Source: JAJTCH01 sp040386195 (GTDB lineage Bacteria > Pseudomonadota > Alphaproteobacteria > Rickettsiales > UBA1997). From it: DNA of 15,302 nucleotides. The DNA lies in NCBI GenBank assembly GCA_040386195.1, contig JAZKFV010000031.1, positions 1 to 15,302 on the forward strand, read 5' to 3'. The position numbers were made by a program, and so were the translations under genes. Below are positions 1 to 7,420 of the stretch, piece after piece (within the stretch, counting starts at the first letter, position 1; every line of letters starts with the position of its first letter). The notes beneath the pieces are model-generated. The model saw only the letters and a program-made list of their open reading frames with translations. It had not been told where the DNA came from and searched no databases.

Positions 1-55
1 TTGTTAATAACCAGCTATTTTATCAACAGATTTATCAACAGTTTAATTTTATAAA
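1..55. repeat. Tandem TTATCAACA repeats upstream of bolA
   Basis: The 9-mer TTATCAACA occurs at 20-28 and 32-40, inside a 12-bp tandem duplication. A third copy with one mismatch lies inverted at 2-10 (TTATTAACA on the minus strand). These differ by one base from the classical DnaA box TTATCCACA. The stretch also forms the immediate leader of bolA, and no clear promoter or Shine-Dalgarno sequence is visible. They could be weak DnaA-like sites, an operator or a chance duplication; the window edge hides what lies upstream. Confidence 0.35.
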
Positions 56-310
56 ATGCGCGACAGAATTATCAAAAAATTATCAGAAAATTTAACTATA
101 AAAAATCTGGAAGTAATCAATAAATCTTATCTGCATCAAGGGCATTTGGGCGATGATGGTAGTGGGGAAACGCATTTTGATATTATCATTTGCGCTGATG
201 AGTTTACTTCAAAAAATCAAGTGCAAAATCACCGCAAAATTAATCAATTATTAAAAGACGAATTTGAGAAAAACGGTCTGCATGCTTTATCAATCAAGGT
301 TAATTCTTAA
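56..310 (+). CDS. bolA: BolA family protein
   Basis: This 84-residue protein has the BolA fold signature: the loop HQGHLGDDGSGETHF around residues 27-41, then NHRKINQLL near 58-66 and the conserved GLHALSI at 74-80. BolA proteins pair with monothiol glutaredoxins around a shared [2Fe-2S] cluster and take part in iron-sulfur trafficking and stress or morphology control. Candidate cluster or metal ligands seen here are His27, His30, His40 and the family-invariant His76. The length is normal for the family. The gene stands alone on the plus strand and its last 11 bp overlap the 3' end of convergent rph. No Shine-Dalgarno sequence is visible before the ATG. Family assignment is firm; which BolA subtype and partner is not decided. 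Confidence 0.92.
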   Translation: MRDRIIKKLSENLTIKNLEVINKSYLHQGHLGDDGSGETHFDIIICADEFTSKNQVQNHRKINQLLKDEFEKNGLHALSIKVNS

Positions 311-1013
311 TTGCTTCTTGCTGCAAAATTTCAATTTTCTTTCCAGCGTTCTGGGCTAATTCATACATTTCTTGCAACTGTTCAAAACTAAACGGCTCTT
401 TTTCTGCTGTGCCTTGCACTTCAATAATTTTTCCGTCAGTTAAAACAAAATTAATATCTGTATCACAATTACTATCTTCCAAATAATCCAAATCAACCAC
501 GCTCATCCCTTTATAAATTCCACAAGAAATAGCGCAAACCGAAGAGATGATTGGCGATTTATCAATCACGCGATTATGCAACAATTTATTAATTGCCAAT
601 TGCAAAGCCACAAATCCGCCAGTGATTGCGGCGCAACGCGTTCCACCATCAGCTTGCAAAACATCACAATCAATAATGATTTGTCTTTCGCCTAATTTTT
701 CTAAATCAACCACAGCGCGAAGTGATCTGCCAATCAATCTTTGAATTTCTAAAGTGCGACCATTTGCCGAGCTGCGATAAACATCGCGACCATTGCGCTC
801 ATGAGTTGCTCGTGGCAACATTGAATATTCAGCAGTGAGCCAACCTTGTTTTTTGCCACGCAAAAAAGGTGGAACTTTTTCTTCAACTGAAGCGGTGCAT
901 AAAACTTTGGTGTTGCCAAATTCAATGATGCAGGAACCTTCGGCATATTTATTAACATTAGTTTGGATATTGATTTGCCTAAGCTGATCGCGTTTTCTTT
1001 TTGAAGGGCGCAT
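300..1013 (-). CDS. rph: Ribonuclease PH
   Basis: RNase PH is a phosphorolytic 3'-5' exoribonuclease that trims the 3' tails of tRNA precursors, forming a hexameric ring in the cytoplasm. The 237-residue protein has the usual family length and motifs: MRPSKR at the start, RTLEIQRLIGRSLRA at 86-100, the phosphate-binding GGTR at 123-126, the acidic DLDYLED at 174-180 and EVQGTAEKEPFS at 198-209. It is the last gene of the nrdR-udg-hisZ-rph block, starting 3 nt after the hisZ stop, so co-transcription is likely. Its stop overlaps the convergent bolA end by 11 bp, leaving no room for a terminator between them. No Shine-Dalgarno sequence is seen. In many alphaproteobacteria rph sits near hrcA and rdgB; that context is absent here. 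Confidence 0.97.
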   Translation of the reverse strand: MRPSKRKRDQLRQINIQTNVNKYAEGSCIIEFGNTKVLCTASVEEKVPPFLRGKKQGWLTAEYSMLPRATHERNGRDVYRSSANGRTLEIQRLIGRSLRAVVDLEKLGERQIIIDCDVLQADGGTRCAAITGGFVALQLAINKLLHNRVIDKSPIISSVCAISCGIYKGMSVVDLDYLEDSNCDTDINFVLTDGKIIEVQGTAEKEPFSFEQLQEMYELAQNAGKKIEILQQEAIKN

Positions 1014-1016
1014 TGA

Positions 1017-1991
1017 TTATTTGGTTAAAATTTTGCGTAAATTGTTGATATAAATTGTCGAACCAATCGCTGGAATTGCTTGATTAATTAAATATCTTCC
1101 GCCCCGCGCAATTGGATAAGAAAGGCCGTCAGCAAAAATGGTGAAGCCAATTTGATCGTGATAAGAAAATTCGTCATCACCAAAAATATCGATAGAAAAA
1201 TCAATTTCGGGGTGATTTTTTTTGATGTCAAAAATAGTTTTTTGCCAATTTTCCAATTGTTCTTGAGTTTTTTTATCAAGCGGCAAAGCTTTAAGGGCGC
1301 TGCTGATTTTGTTAAAATTATTATTTTCTAAAGCTAAACAAATTAAATCATCAGCCAATTTTCCAGCTAATTTTTTAATCGCCGAAATATTTTTGCTGTT
1401 AATTGCAATGCGTAAATCGTCAGCATTATCAAGGTTCAAAAAGCCCAAAAGAGTTTCTAAAAATTGTGGGCAGCAAAAATTAATCATTAAATTATCAAGC
1501 TTAATTTTTTTCAACGCTGCCAAAGTTAAGCCAATAACTTCCAAATTTGAAACGCAAGAATCCTCGCCAATTTTCTCAATTCCAACTTGAGTTAATTGCC
1601 GATCGGCATATAAATTTTCATTCTTGGTTTTCAAAACATCGCCAACATAACAAAGACGAATTGGCATTGTAACATTTTGTAATTTAGTCGCCAGAAGCCT
1701 AGCAATTTGGGGTGTGATGTCAGATCTTAAAACCAAAGTTTTGCCCGAAAAATTATCGACCATTTTAAAAGATTGATCATCAATTCTTTGACCAATCAAA
1801 CTGTCTTCAAACTCCACCAAAGGCGTTTTAATCAATTGATAATTGCTGGCATAAAAACTGCTCAGCAAAATATCAATCGTCTCTTGATTCACTTTTGCCT
1901 CATCACCCAAAAGATCATAAAAACCAATTGGTAATAAATATTTTTGCCAATTTTTTTGCCAATTTTTTTGCCAATTTTTTTGATTTTGCAT
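1017..1991 (-). CDS. hisZ: ATP phosphoribosyltransferase regulatory subunit HisZ
   Basis: HisZ is a catalytically inactive histidyl-tRNA synthetase paralog that, with short-form HisG, makes the first enzyme of histidine biosynthesis and conveys histidine feedback. The 324-residue protein has the class II synthetase-like core: FYDLLGDEA near 24-32, TPLVEFEDSL at 56-65, LRSDITPQIARL at 88-99, the RQLTQVGIEKIG stretch at 131-142, and a C-terminal YPIARGGRY. It lacks an anticodon-binding domain, which separates it from true HisS. Residues 6-17 are three NWQK repeats encoded by a 12-bp tandem repeat, ahead of the usual start of homology. The ATG lies 3 nt after the udg stop and has AGGAA about 8 nt upstream, the best Shine-Dalgarno match in the window. 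No hisG is adjacent, so its partner must be elsewhere if histidine is made. Confidence 0.88.
   Translation of the reverse strand: MQNQKNWQKNWQKNWQKYLLPIGFYDLLGDEAKVNQETIDILLSSFYASNYQLIKTPLVEFEDSLIGQRIDDQSFKMVDNFSGKTLVLRSDITPQIARLLATKLQNVTMPIRLCYVGDVLKTKNENLYADRQLTQVGIEKIGEDSCVSNLEVIGLTLAALKKIKLDNLMINFCCPQFLETLLGFLNLDNADDLRIAINSKNISAIKKLAGKLADDLICLALENNNFNKISSALKALPLDKKTQEQLENWQKTIFDIKKNHPEIDFSIDIFGDDEFSYHDQIGFTIFADGLSYPIARGGRYLINQAIPAIGSTIYINNLRKILTK
1940..1985. repeat. 12-bp in-frame tandem repeat at hisZ 5' end
   Basis: The unit TTTTTTTGCCAA (plus strand) occurs perfectly at 1951-1962 and 1963-1974, with partial copies on either side (1940-1950 and 1975-1985). Read on the coding strand it gives NWQK units. 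A change in copy number would keep the frame, but the A7 tract in each unit could slip and cause a frameshift. Confidence 0.85.
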
Positions 1992-1994
1992 AAT

Positions 1995-2909
1995 TTATTT
2001 TCCTAAAAATTCTTTAATAATTAACAAATCCAGCCAAGCATCACGCTTCTTGGAAGATTGACGCATTAGATAAGATGGGTGAAAAAGGACGGTGGATTTG
2101 ATTGGATTTTTTAGATATTGGTTTTGATAATCAAAAAATTTGCCGCACATTTTGCTGATTGGTTCATTGATTTGCAAAACATCCGCCATTGCCGTGGCGC
2201 CCATTAGAACGATTAATTTGGGCTGCATTAAGGCAATATGTTTTTCAACAAAAGGCTTGCACATTGAAAGCTCATCTTCAGTTGGCCTTCTATTTCCAGG
2301 TGGGCGCCAAAATAAAGTGTTGGTGATATAAAGATTTTCGCGTTTAAAGCCAATGGCTTTGAACATTTCATTCAGCAATTTTCCGCTATCACCACAAAAT
2401 GGAATGCCTTGCAAATCCTCGTGATTTCCGGGCGCTTCGCCAATAATCATGATTTGTGATTTGGGATCGCCATCAGCAAACACAGTGTTGGTAGCCATTT
2501 TTTTAAGCGAGCAGCCATCAAAATTGCGCACCGCTTTTTCTAACTCTTCAAGAGTTTTGGCGGCCTCAGCCATTTTTTTGGCAGTGGCGATAATTTCGGT
2601 CATGGCAATTAAAGGTTGTTGAGGATTGTTGTTGATGGGCTGATTATTTGTTCTGTGAGCCAATTTAGAAATGGCGTCAAAAGTGTTGATTTTGCTGGTT
2701 ATTTGCTCCTGATTTTTTGGCGTGGTCAAATTTGGACTAGAAATTTTTTCACTAATAATTTGCGGCAATAAACGATTAATTGGCGCTTCGGAAATAATTT
2801 CATCCACGCCAGCTTCCATATAAATTTGTAATAATTTTTTCACGCTCCCACTGTTTATGGGGAGCGAGTTTACGTCAGTAAATGATGGGGGTTTATGAAT
2901 ATTGCTCAT
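1995..2909 (-). CDS. Uracil-DNA glycosylase, family 4-like
   Basis: This enzyme removes uracil from DNA, starting base excision repair. The catalytic domain fills roughly residues 125-304 and shows GEAPGNHED at 157-165, FCGDSGKLLNEM at 171-182, WRPPGNRRPT at 201-210 and HPSYLMR at 277-283, all family 4 type. The first 120 residues form an extension: a short conserved-looking AGVDEIISEAPINR segment (33-46), a low-complexity Asn/Pro/Gln linker (about 55-100), then a helix with many Ala, Lys and Glu. Such extensions are usual in alphaproteobacterial members. Of the four cysteines that bind the [4Fe-4S] cluster in classical family 4 enzymes, only Cys133 (FDGC) and Cys217 (MCKPF) have clear counterparts; the position before RPP is Trp201. 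The ATG overlaps the nrdR stop by one base (TAATG), implying translational coupling. Confidence 0.88.
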   Translation of the reverse strand: MSNIHKPPSFTDVNSLPINSGSVKKLLQIYMEAGVDEIISEAPINRLLPQIISEKISSPNLTTPKNQEQITSKINTFDAISKLAHRTNNQPINNNPQQPLIAMTEIIATAKKMAEAAKTLEELEKAVRNFDGCSLKKMATNTVFADGDPKSQIMIIGEAPGNHEDLQGIPFCGDSGKLLNEMFKAIGFKRENLYITNTLFWRPPGNRRPTEDELSMCKPFVEKHIALMQPKLIVLMGATAMADVLQINEPISKMCGKFFDYQNQYLKNPIKSTVLFHPSYLMRQSSKKRDAWLDLLIIKEFLGK

Positions 2910-3367
2910 TATTCCGCAGATTTGGCAATTTTTTTAATAAATTCGCGGAAATCTTCGGTCTTTTCAAAGTTCTTATAAACCGAAGCAAAGCGCACAAACG
3001 CAACTTTATCCAAACCTTCTAAAGCCTTTAAAACCATATCTCCAACCTTGCTGGAGGAAATTTCTGAATCGCCTTCAGTTTCTAATTTTTTGACAATATT
3101 GTTGACTAATTTATCAACCTGCAAAGGGCTAACTGGGCGTTTTCTCACCGCCATTTCAACTGACTTTTTCAACTTCTCAGAATCAAAAATTTTCTTATCA
3201 CCATTTTTTTTGACCACCATAATTTCACGCAATTGCACGCGCTCAAAAGTTGTAAAACGCGAATCGCAATCTGGGCAATAACGCCGCCTTTTCACCGCCT
3301 CGCCATCGTCAGAAATTCTGCTATCACGAACTTGGCTTTCTAAATTTCCACAAAAAGGGCACTTCAT
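2909..3367 (-). CDS. nrdR: Transcriptional repressor NrdR
   Basis: NrdR is a zinc- and nucleotide-binding repressor of ribonucleotide reductase genes; it senses the ATP/dATP balance through an ATP-cone. The 152-residue length is typical. The N-terminal zinc ribbon uses Cys3, Cys6, Cys31 and Cys34, with the DSR and RRRYCPDC motifs and SRFTTFERV at 36-44. The ATP-cone follows, from about 46 to 136 (VVKKNGDKKIFD; later VAFVRFASVYKNF). It heads the nrdR-udg-hisZ-rph block. The 139-bp gap before its ATG contains the 11-bp palindromic repeat array, and no nrd gene is visible nearby. I see no typical NrdR box in the gap. The assignment is firm. Confidence 0.97.
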   Translation of the reverse strand: MKCPFCGNLESQVRDSRISDDGEAVKRRRYCPDCDSRFTTFERVQLREIMVVKKNGDKKIFDSEKLKKSVEMAVRKRPVSPLQVDKLVNNIVKKLETEGDSEISSSKVGDMVLKALEGLDKVAFVRFASVYKNFEKTEDFREFIKKIAKSAE

Positions 3368-3456
3368 ATTTAATGGTTAATTGTTAATAAATAGCGATTG
3401 GCTTTATTAATGAGTTTAGTTCTAGATCCTTTATTCTAGAGGCTTTAAGAGTAGAA
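3368..3456 (-). promoter_or_regulatory. Leader and probable promoter region of the nrdR block
   Basis: This gap should contain the promoter of nrdR-udg-hisZ-rph. It holds two TCTAGA palindromes, 14 bp apart (3421-3426 and 3435-3440), and an AT-rich stretch next to the ATG. On the minus strand TAGAAT (within 3434-3439) is a possible -10 box, but I found no good -35 at normal spacing, so the promoter is not resolved. Confidence 0.35.
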
Positions 3457-3506
3457 CTTGTACAAAACTTGTACAAAACTTGTACAAAACTTGTACAAAA
3501 CTTGTA
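3457..3506. repeat. Four perfect 11-bp repeats with palindrome TTGTACAA
   Basis: The unit CTTGTACAAAA repeats exactly at 3457, 3468, 3479 and 3490, followed by a partial fifth copy (CTTGTA, 3501-3506). Each unit contains the perfect 8-bp palindrome TTGTACAA. The 11-bp period is close to one helical turn, so the palindromes face the same side of the DNA. The array abuts the stop codon of the Schlafen-like gene (3507) and lies upstream of nrdR. It resembles an iteron-like operator array, but no binding protein can be named. Confidence 0.93.
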
Positions 3507-5174
3507 TTAAGTTTTTTGAATTAATTCCCACACACCGTAACTGATTGATTTAATTTTTTCTTCATTTTTAAGAGCAGTCAGCATATTTCTAACTTTGATT
3601 TTCTTTTGATCGTCACTTAAAACCGCAGAAAGTTTGGGAATAATTAAATTATTGATCTCGCTGCGCTTGGTTCTGCCAAATTTTTCTAAGTACTGAATGA
3701 TTATTTTTTTGAAAACATCGTCATCAAAACTACGATTTTTCATATATTCAATTCTTAGCTCTTCATTATCAACACCTTTAATTGCCTTATGGGAAAGATA
3801 AAATCTTTTTCTACCCTCAATTAATTTTAATTTTTTTAGATGTTTTGCCTGTAAGTCTGTAATTGGTTTATGTTGCTGTATTTTATCAAGCAACAAAATG
3901 TCATCGAAAGTTAAATCAGGATGATTAAGTAAAATTTTTACAAACTGATCATTGATCACCTTGCCAGTGATTGTTATCTTAACTTTGCCTCCAGCAAAAT
4001 CAAAATTGGGCATAGGAAAGAATCTTTTTCTTTGAAATTCGAATATTTTTCTTATTCCGCCACCATGAGTTTCAATCATGTTAAGATTCTTCATTGCCTC
4101 CACCAAAAATGGATTGCGGTATATTTCTTCTGGATTATCTCTTAAAACAACATCTTCGACTGATTTTGGTAGAAAAGATCCATAATTTGAGAAAACCAAA
4201 TGATCATCTTCAAATTCGATAACGTTAATCATTGCGCCCTTACTATAATCTTGATGAGCAATAGCGTTGTTAATTGACTCACGAATAGAGAATGGTTCAT
4301 ATCTTAAAAACTCTTCCGGAAACAGAGTTCCTTCAGCCAAATAGACATATTTAAGATTTCTAATTTTAGAATAAACTTCATTTACACAAAGAATGAATGG
4401 AATCGAAAATATCTCGCCAGCTTTTATTTGATTTTGTAGAGTTTTTAGTTCCCATCTAATTTTAACAAAGGAACCAAGAAAGTGCGCCGCCTCTTCCTTG
4501 CCAAGCAAAATGAGGGATGTGCGGGTAATTTTGCCTTTAATGGTTAGTTTTGCTTTATCAAGAAATTTAGTGTCGTTCCAGCTTTTTAGCTCCGATGCAT
4601 ATTTTGGATTGCGTTTTGCAAATTCAATTCTGGCTTTGGTAATTGCAAGATGATCTAAATCTTTAATGGTGGCATCGGCAACAATTTTTGAACTCCAATC
4701 CTCAGATTGATCAACCTCGTGCAAAATAGCATCTAGCCTAGCTTGGGTTAATCCAACCAAACTATCACCAATTCTTTGCCAACCTTTTTTGTGGGCATAA
4801 ACTGGCAATCTAAAAGAATGTTTTGGGATATGAAAAATCCAAATAATCTTTTTGGTATCAGAAGTAATTAACTCTTCCGCCCTAAACTCATCAGAATTCA
4901 AATTTTGACAATTACCCAAAATTCTAAACTTAATATTATCAATTGAGTAACCATCGAAATTCTTGATGCCAAAAATTTTTAAAGTTTCATCTTGAACCCC
5001 CAAAACTAGATGTCCGCCACGCATATTGGCGATGGCAGAAATATAAGATATTACATCATCTCCAGCTTTACCGGAAATTGAGTTTTTAAGAGATTTAAAT
5101 TCCTTCCATTCACATTTCTCGTTTTCTTTAGGAAAATTTTGCAACAAATAATTTTGCAGATCTTTTTCTTTCAT
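3507..5174 (-). CDS. Schlafen AlbA_2 domain / HATPase transcriptional regulator-like protein
   Basis: The 555-residue protein matches the family of predicted regulators that join a Schlafen-type AlbA_2 domain to a GHKL-like ATPase domain (COG2865-like, sometimes named RecG-like). AlbA_2 covers about residues 15-150, with EWKEFKS at 22-28, ISYISAIANMRGGHLVLGV at 42-60 and GWQRIGDS near 131-138. The HATPase_c_4-like part shows RESINNAIAHQDYSKGAM at 298-315, LVFSNYG at 326-332 and ETHGGGIRKIF at 368-378. The last 140 residues look like winged-helix repeats (from about 410). The family's role is poorly known: nucleic-acid binding and transcription control are inferred, and some members sit in accessory or defence regions. 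The gene starts 15 nt after the mutS stop, on the same strand, and its 3' end abuts the palindrome array. It is the most accessory-looking gene here. No membrane segments are seen. Confidence 0.82.
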   Translation of the reverse strand: MKEKDLQNYLLQNFPKENEKCEWKEFKSLKNSISGKAGDDVISYISAIANMRGGHLVLGVQDETLKIFGIKNFDGYSIDNIKFRILGNCQNLNSDEFRAEELITSDTKKIIWIFHIPKHSFRLPVYAHKKGWQRIGDSLVGLTQARLDAILHEVDQSEDWSSKIVADATIKDLDHLAITKARIEFAKRNPKYASELKSWNDTKFLDKAKLTIKGKITRTSLILLGKEEAAHFLGSFVKIRWELKTLQNQIKAGEIFSIPFILCVNEVYSKIRNLKYVYLAEGTLFPEEFLRYEPFSIRESINNAIAHQDYSKGAMINVIEFEDDHLVFSNYGSFLPKSVEDVVLRDNPEEIYRNPFLVEAMKNLNMIETHGGGIRKIFEFQRKRFFPMPNFDFAGGKVKITITGKVINDQFVKILLNHPDLTFDDILLLDKIQQHKPITDLQAKHLKKLKLIEGRKRFYLSHKAIKGVDNEELRIEYMKNRSFDDDVFKKIIIQYLEKFGRTKRSEINNLIIPKLSAVLSDDQKKIKVRNMLTALKNEEKIKSISYGVWELIQKT

Positions 5175-5189
5175 GAAATTCTAGTGATT

Positions 5190-7415
5190 TTATTTTAAAA
5201 TTTCTTCCGGCAATCCAGCCATTTTAAGAATCTTCATTGCCGAAGAACAAGCAGCAATGCCGTTTGTTATTCTATGTGCTTTGTCGATTTTTTTACAAAT
5301 AATATTTTGCAAATTCTGACAATTCTTTGCCAGATTTGGTTGGTGAGTGCTAATTAGGGTTAGTGATTTGTTGTGCTGCAGTAAATATTGAATAATTTTA
5401 AAGGCAATTTCTTCGCCCTCTGAGGCGTTGGTGGTTTGGCATAATTCGTCAATTATCACCAGAGAGTCAGCGTTGGCATTGTTTAAAATTTCGGCAATTT
5501 GCAACATTTCCACCATAAAGCTCGATTGATTTTTTGCCAAATCATCATTGATCATCATTTTAGAAAAAATTTCTTTTCTCACTCCAATCTCGGCAAAATC
5601 TGCCGGCACAAAGCATCCGGCTTGCGCTAGAATTATAATCAAGGCATTTTGTTTTAAAAAAGTGCTTTTGCCCGCCATATTGGCGCCGGTGATGAGCCAG
5701 ATTTTCTGCGCGTCCAAAAGACAATCATTGCCAATAAAATCGGGATTAATCGAATGTTTTCCAGCAATAATGTTAATTAGGTTTTGGTTATGTATAATTG
5801 GTTTTATATAATTTTTCTCAATTGCCAAATCCGCAAAAGAAGTTAATAAATCCAAAGCGCCAATTGCTTTGCAGCTGGATTTGATTATTACAAAATATTG
5901 CAAAACTTTTTGCACACATTCTTGCAAAATCTCGCTTTCCAAAGTTTTAATTTTCGCTTCTAAAGCAGCATTTTCTAATTGATAATTTTTAAGATCAGCC
6001 GATGAAAAGCGAATTGAGTTGCTGAGATTTTGTAATAATTGCCAATGCTGCGGAATATTGATTTTACTGGCTTTGTCGCGTTTGATCTCAAAATAAAAAC
6101 CCAGCAAATTGTTAAATTCAATTTTGAGATTCTTAATTTGGCTTTGATTTTGATATTGCTTTTCAAGCTGGTTAATTTCTTGAATAATGTTTTGTTGTAA
6201 TTTTTTGTAATTATCTAATTTGATATTAAATCCACTTTGAAACGAAGCGCGGCGAGGGTCGATTGCTGAGTCTAAAAAATTAATCAATTCAAAATCAGCA
6301 AATAATTTTTTGCTAATCTGATTAAAAATTGTTGGAGTTTTTTTGGAATTATTTTGCCAAAACAAAGTTTCGTTAATTTTAACCATCAGCTTTAAAGCCT
6401 GTAGAATCAAGGTTAAATTATTGATATTGCTGTTTTTAGTCAAAATCATTTTGCCAATTATTTTTTCTAAATCGGGCAAATCTTTTAAATAATTTTGTAG
6501 CTGTTTTAGAAAATCATTTTGTGCAATTAAAAATTCTACACCACTGAGCCGATTGTTGATTGGCGCGGCTTCACACAAAGGTTTTAAAATTGCGCTGCGC
6601 AAAAACCTGCTGCCAATTTCACAATTAGTGCGATCAATAATTTTGATAATTTTTCCCAGCTCTAAATTATTAATAGTTTTTTGGTCAATTTTTAAATATT
6701 TAGGATTTTGATATTGGTGAATCTTAAAGTGGCTTAAGGTGCTAGAATTGTGGATAGAATCGACATAGGCAAAAATATTTCTCAAAGCTAAATTGTGATA
6801 TTGGCTTAAAGTTTTAAAAGTTTGGTTGCTGAATTTGAAATTAGAATTGGGTTGATAAAAACTAATTTGGTGATGAAATTTTGGATTAATTATTGCCAAA
6901 ATAATTTTATCGGCGCATAAAATTTCAGCGGGTTTTATATTCTCCAAATATTGATTTATCTGGCTTTCCTCAATTTCATCAACATAAAAATCACCAAGCA
7001 AAATATTGCCAAAACATAAATCTAGTTTTTGATTTTTTTGAACAATCGCCAAAAGAATATTTTCCTGCTCACCAAAAAATTCATCATCGGCGCAAGTTCC
7101 GGCAGTTAGAATTTTATTGATCTGGCGGGTTATTTTTTGGGGATAATCAGGATCAATAAATTGTTCGGCGATGGCAATTTTAAAGCCAGATTGCAAAAGT
7201 TTATTGCTAAAATTTTTCAGAGAATTAACTGGAAATCCACAAGTTGCAATTTTTTCGCCAGCAATTTTTCTGTGATTCAAGGCAATGTTTAAAGCCTTTG
7301 CGGCTATAATTGCATCTTCAAAATAAAGCTCATAAAAACCGCCCAAGCGATAAAATAAAAGCGCATCGGGAAAAGATTTTTTGAAATTTAGATACTCGGT
7401 GGTGAGCCTGGGCAC
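5190..7415 (-). CDS. mutS: MutS family mismatch repair ATPase, divergent
   Basis: MutS recognises mismatched DNA and signals for repair through its ATPase. The 741-residue protein spans the MutS1 domains. The mismatch-binding domain has GGFYELYFEDA with Phe27-Tyr28-Glu29 in place of the F-x-E reader, and TCGFPV at 58-63. Core and clamp regions follow (about 250-540), and the ATPase has Walker A GANMAGKST at 577-585, FVPADFAEIGV, SSFMVEM at 631-637, Walker B SLVIIDEL at 651-658 and STH at 689-691. Several usually fixed positions differ: the segment after Walker B is CQTTNASEG rather than a GRGTSTxDG type, and MGDFYE is LGGFYE. The protein stops just after the helical GLPEEILK, lacking the C-terminal tetramerisation tail, so it is roughly 110-150 residues shorter than usual. 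The start is GTG (7413-7415), 5 nt after the yqaA-like stop. It could be the sole, fast-evolving MutS or a specialised paralog. Confidence 0.87.
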   Translation of the reverse strand: MPRLTTEYLNFKKSFPDALLFYRLGGFYELYFEDAIIAAKALNIALNHRKIAGEKIATCGFPVNSLKNFSNKLLQSGFKIAIAEQFIDPDYPQKITRQINKILTAGTCADDEFFGEQENILLAIVQKNQKLDLCFGNILLGDFYVDEIEESQINQYLENIKPAEILCADKIILAIINPKFHHQISFYQPNSNFKFSNQTFKTLSQYHNLALRNIFAYVDSIHNSSTLSHFKIHQYQNPKYLKIDQKTINNLELGKIIKIIDRTNCEIGSRFLRSAILKPLCEAAPINNRLSGVEFLIAQNDFLKQLQNYLKDLPDLEKIIGKMILTKNSNINNLTLILQALKLMVKINETLFWQNNSKKTPTIFNQISKKLFADFELINFLDSAIDPRRASFQSGFNIKLDNYKKLQQNIIQEINQLEKQYQNQSQIKNLKIEFNNLLGFYFEIKRDKASKINIPQHWQLLQNLSNSIRFSSADLKNYQLENAALEAKIKTLESEILQECVQKVLQYFVIIKSSCKAIGALDLLTSFADLAIEKNYIKPIIHNQNLINIIAGKHSINPDFIGNDCLLDAQKIWLITGANMAGKSTFLKQNALIIILAQAGCFVPADFAEIGVRKEIFSKMMINDDLAKNQSSFMVEMLQIAEILNNANADSLVIIDELCQTTNASEGEEIAFKIIQYLLQHNKSLTLISTHQPNLAKNCQNLQNIICKKIDKAHRITNGIAACSSAMKILKMAGLPEEILK

Positions 7416-7420
7416 GGGTT

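Noticed and set aside
3457..3506. CRISPR array
   Set aside because: Units are 11 bp with no spacers between them and no cas genes are present.
3766..3774. TTATCAACA as a DnaA box
   Set aside because: It is a single copy inside coding sequence and is plausible by chance at this base composition.
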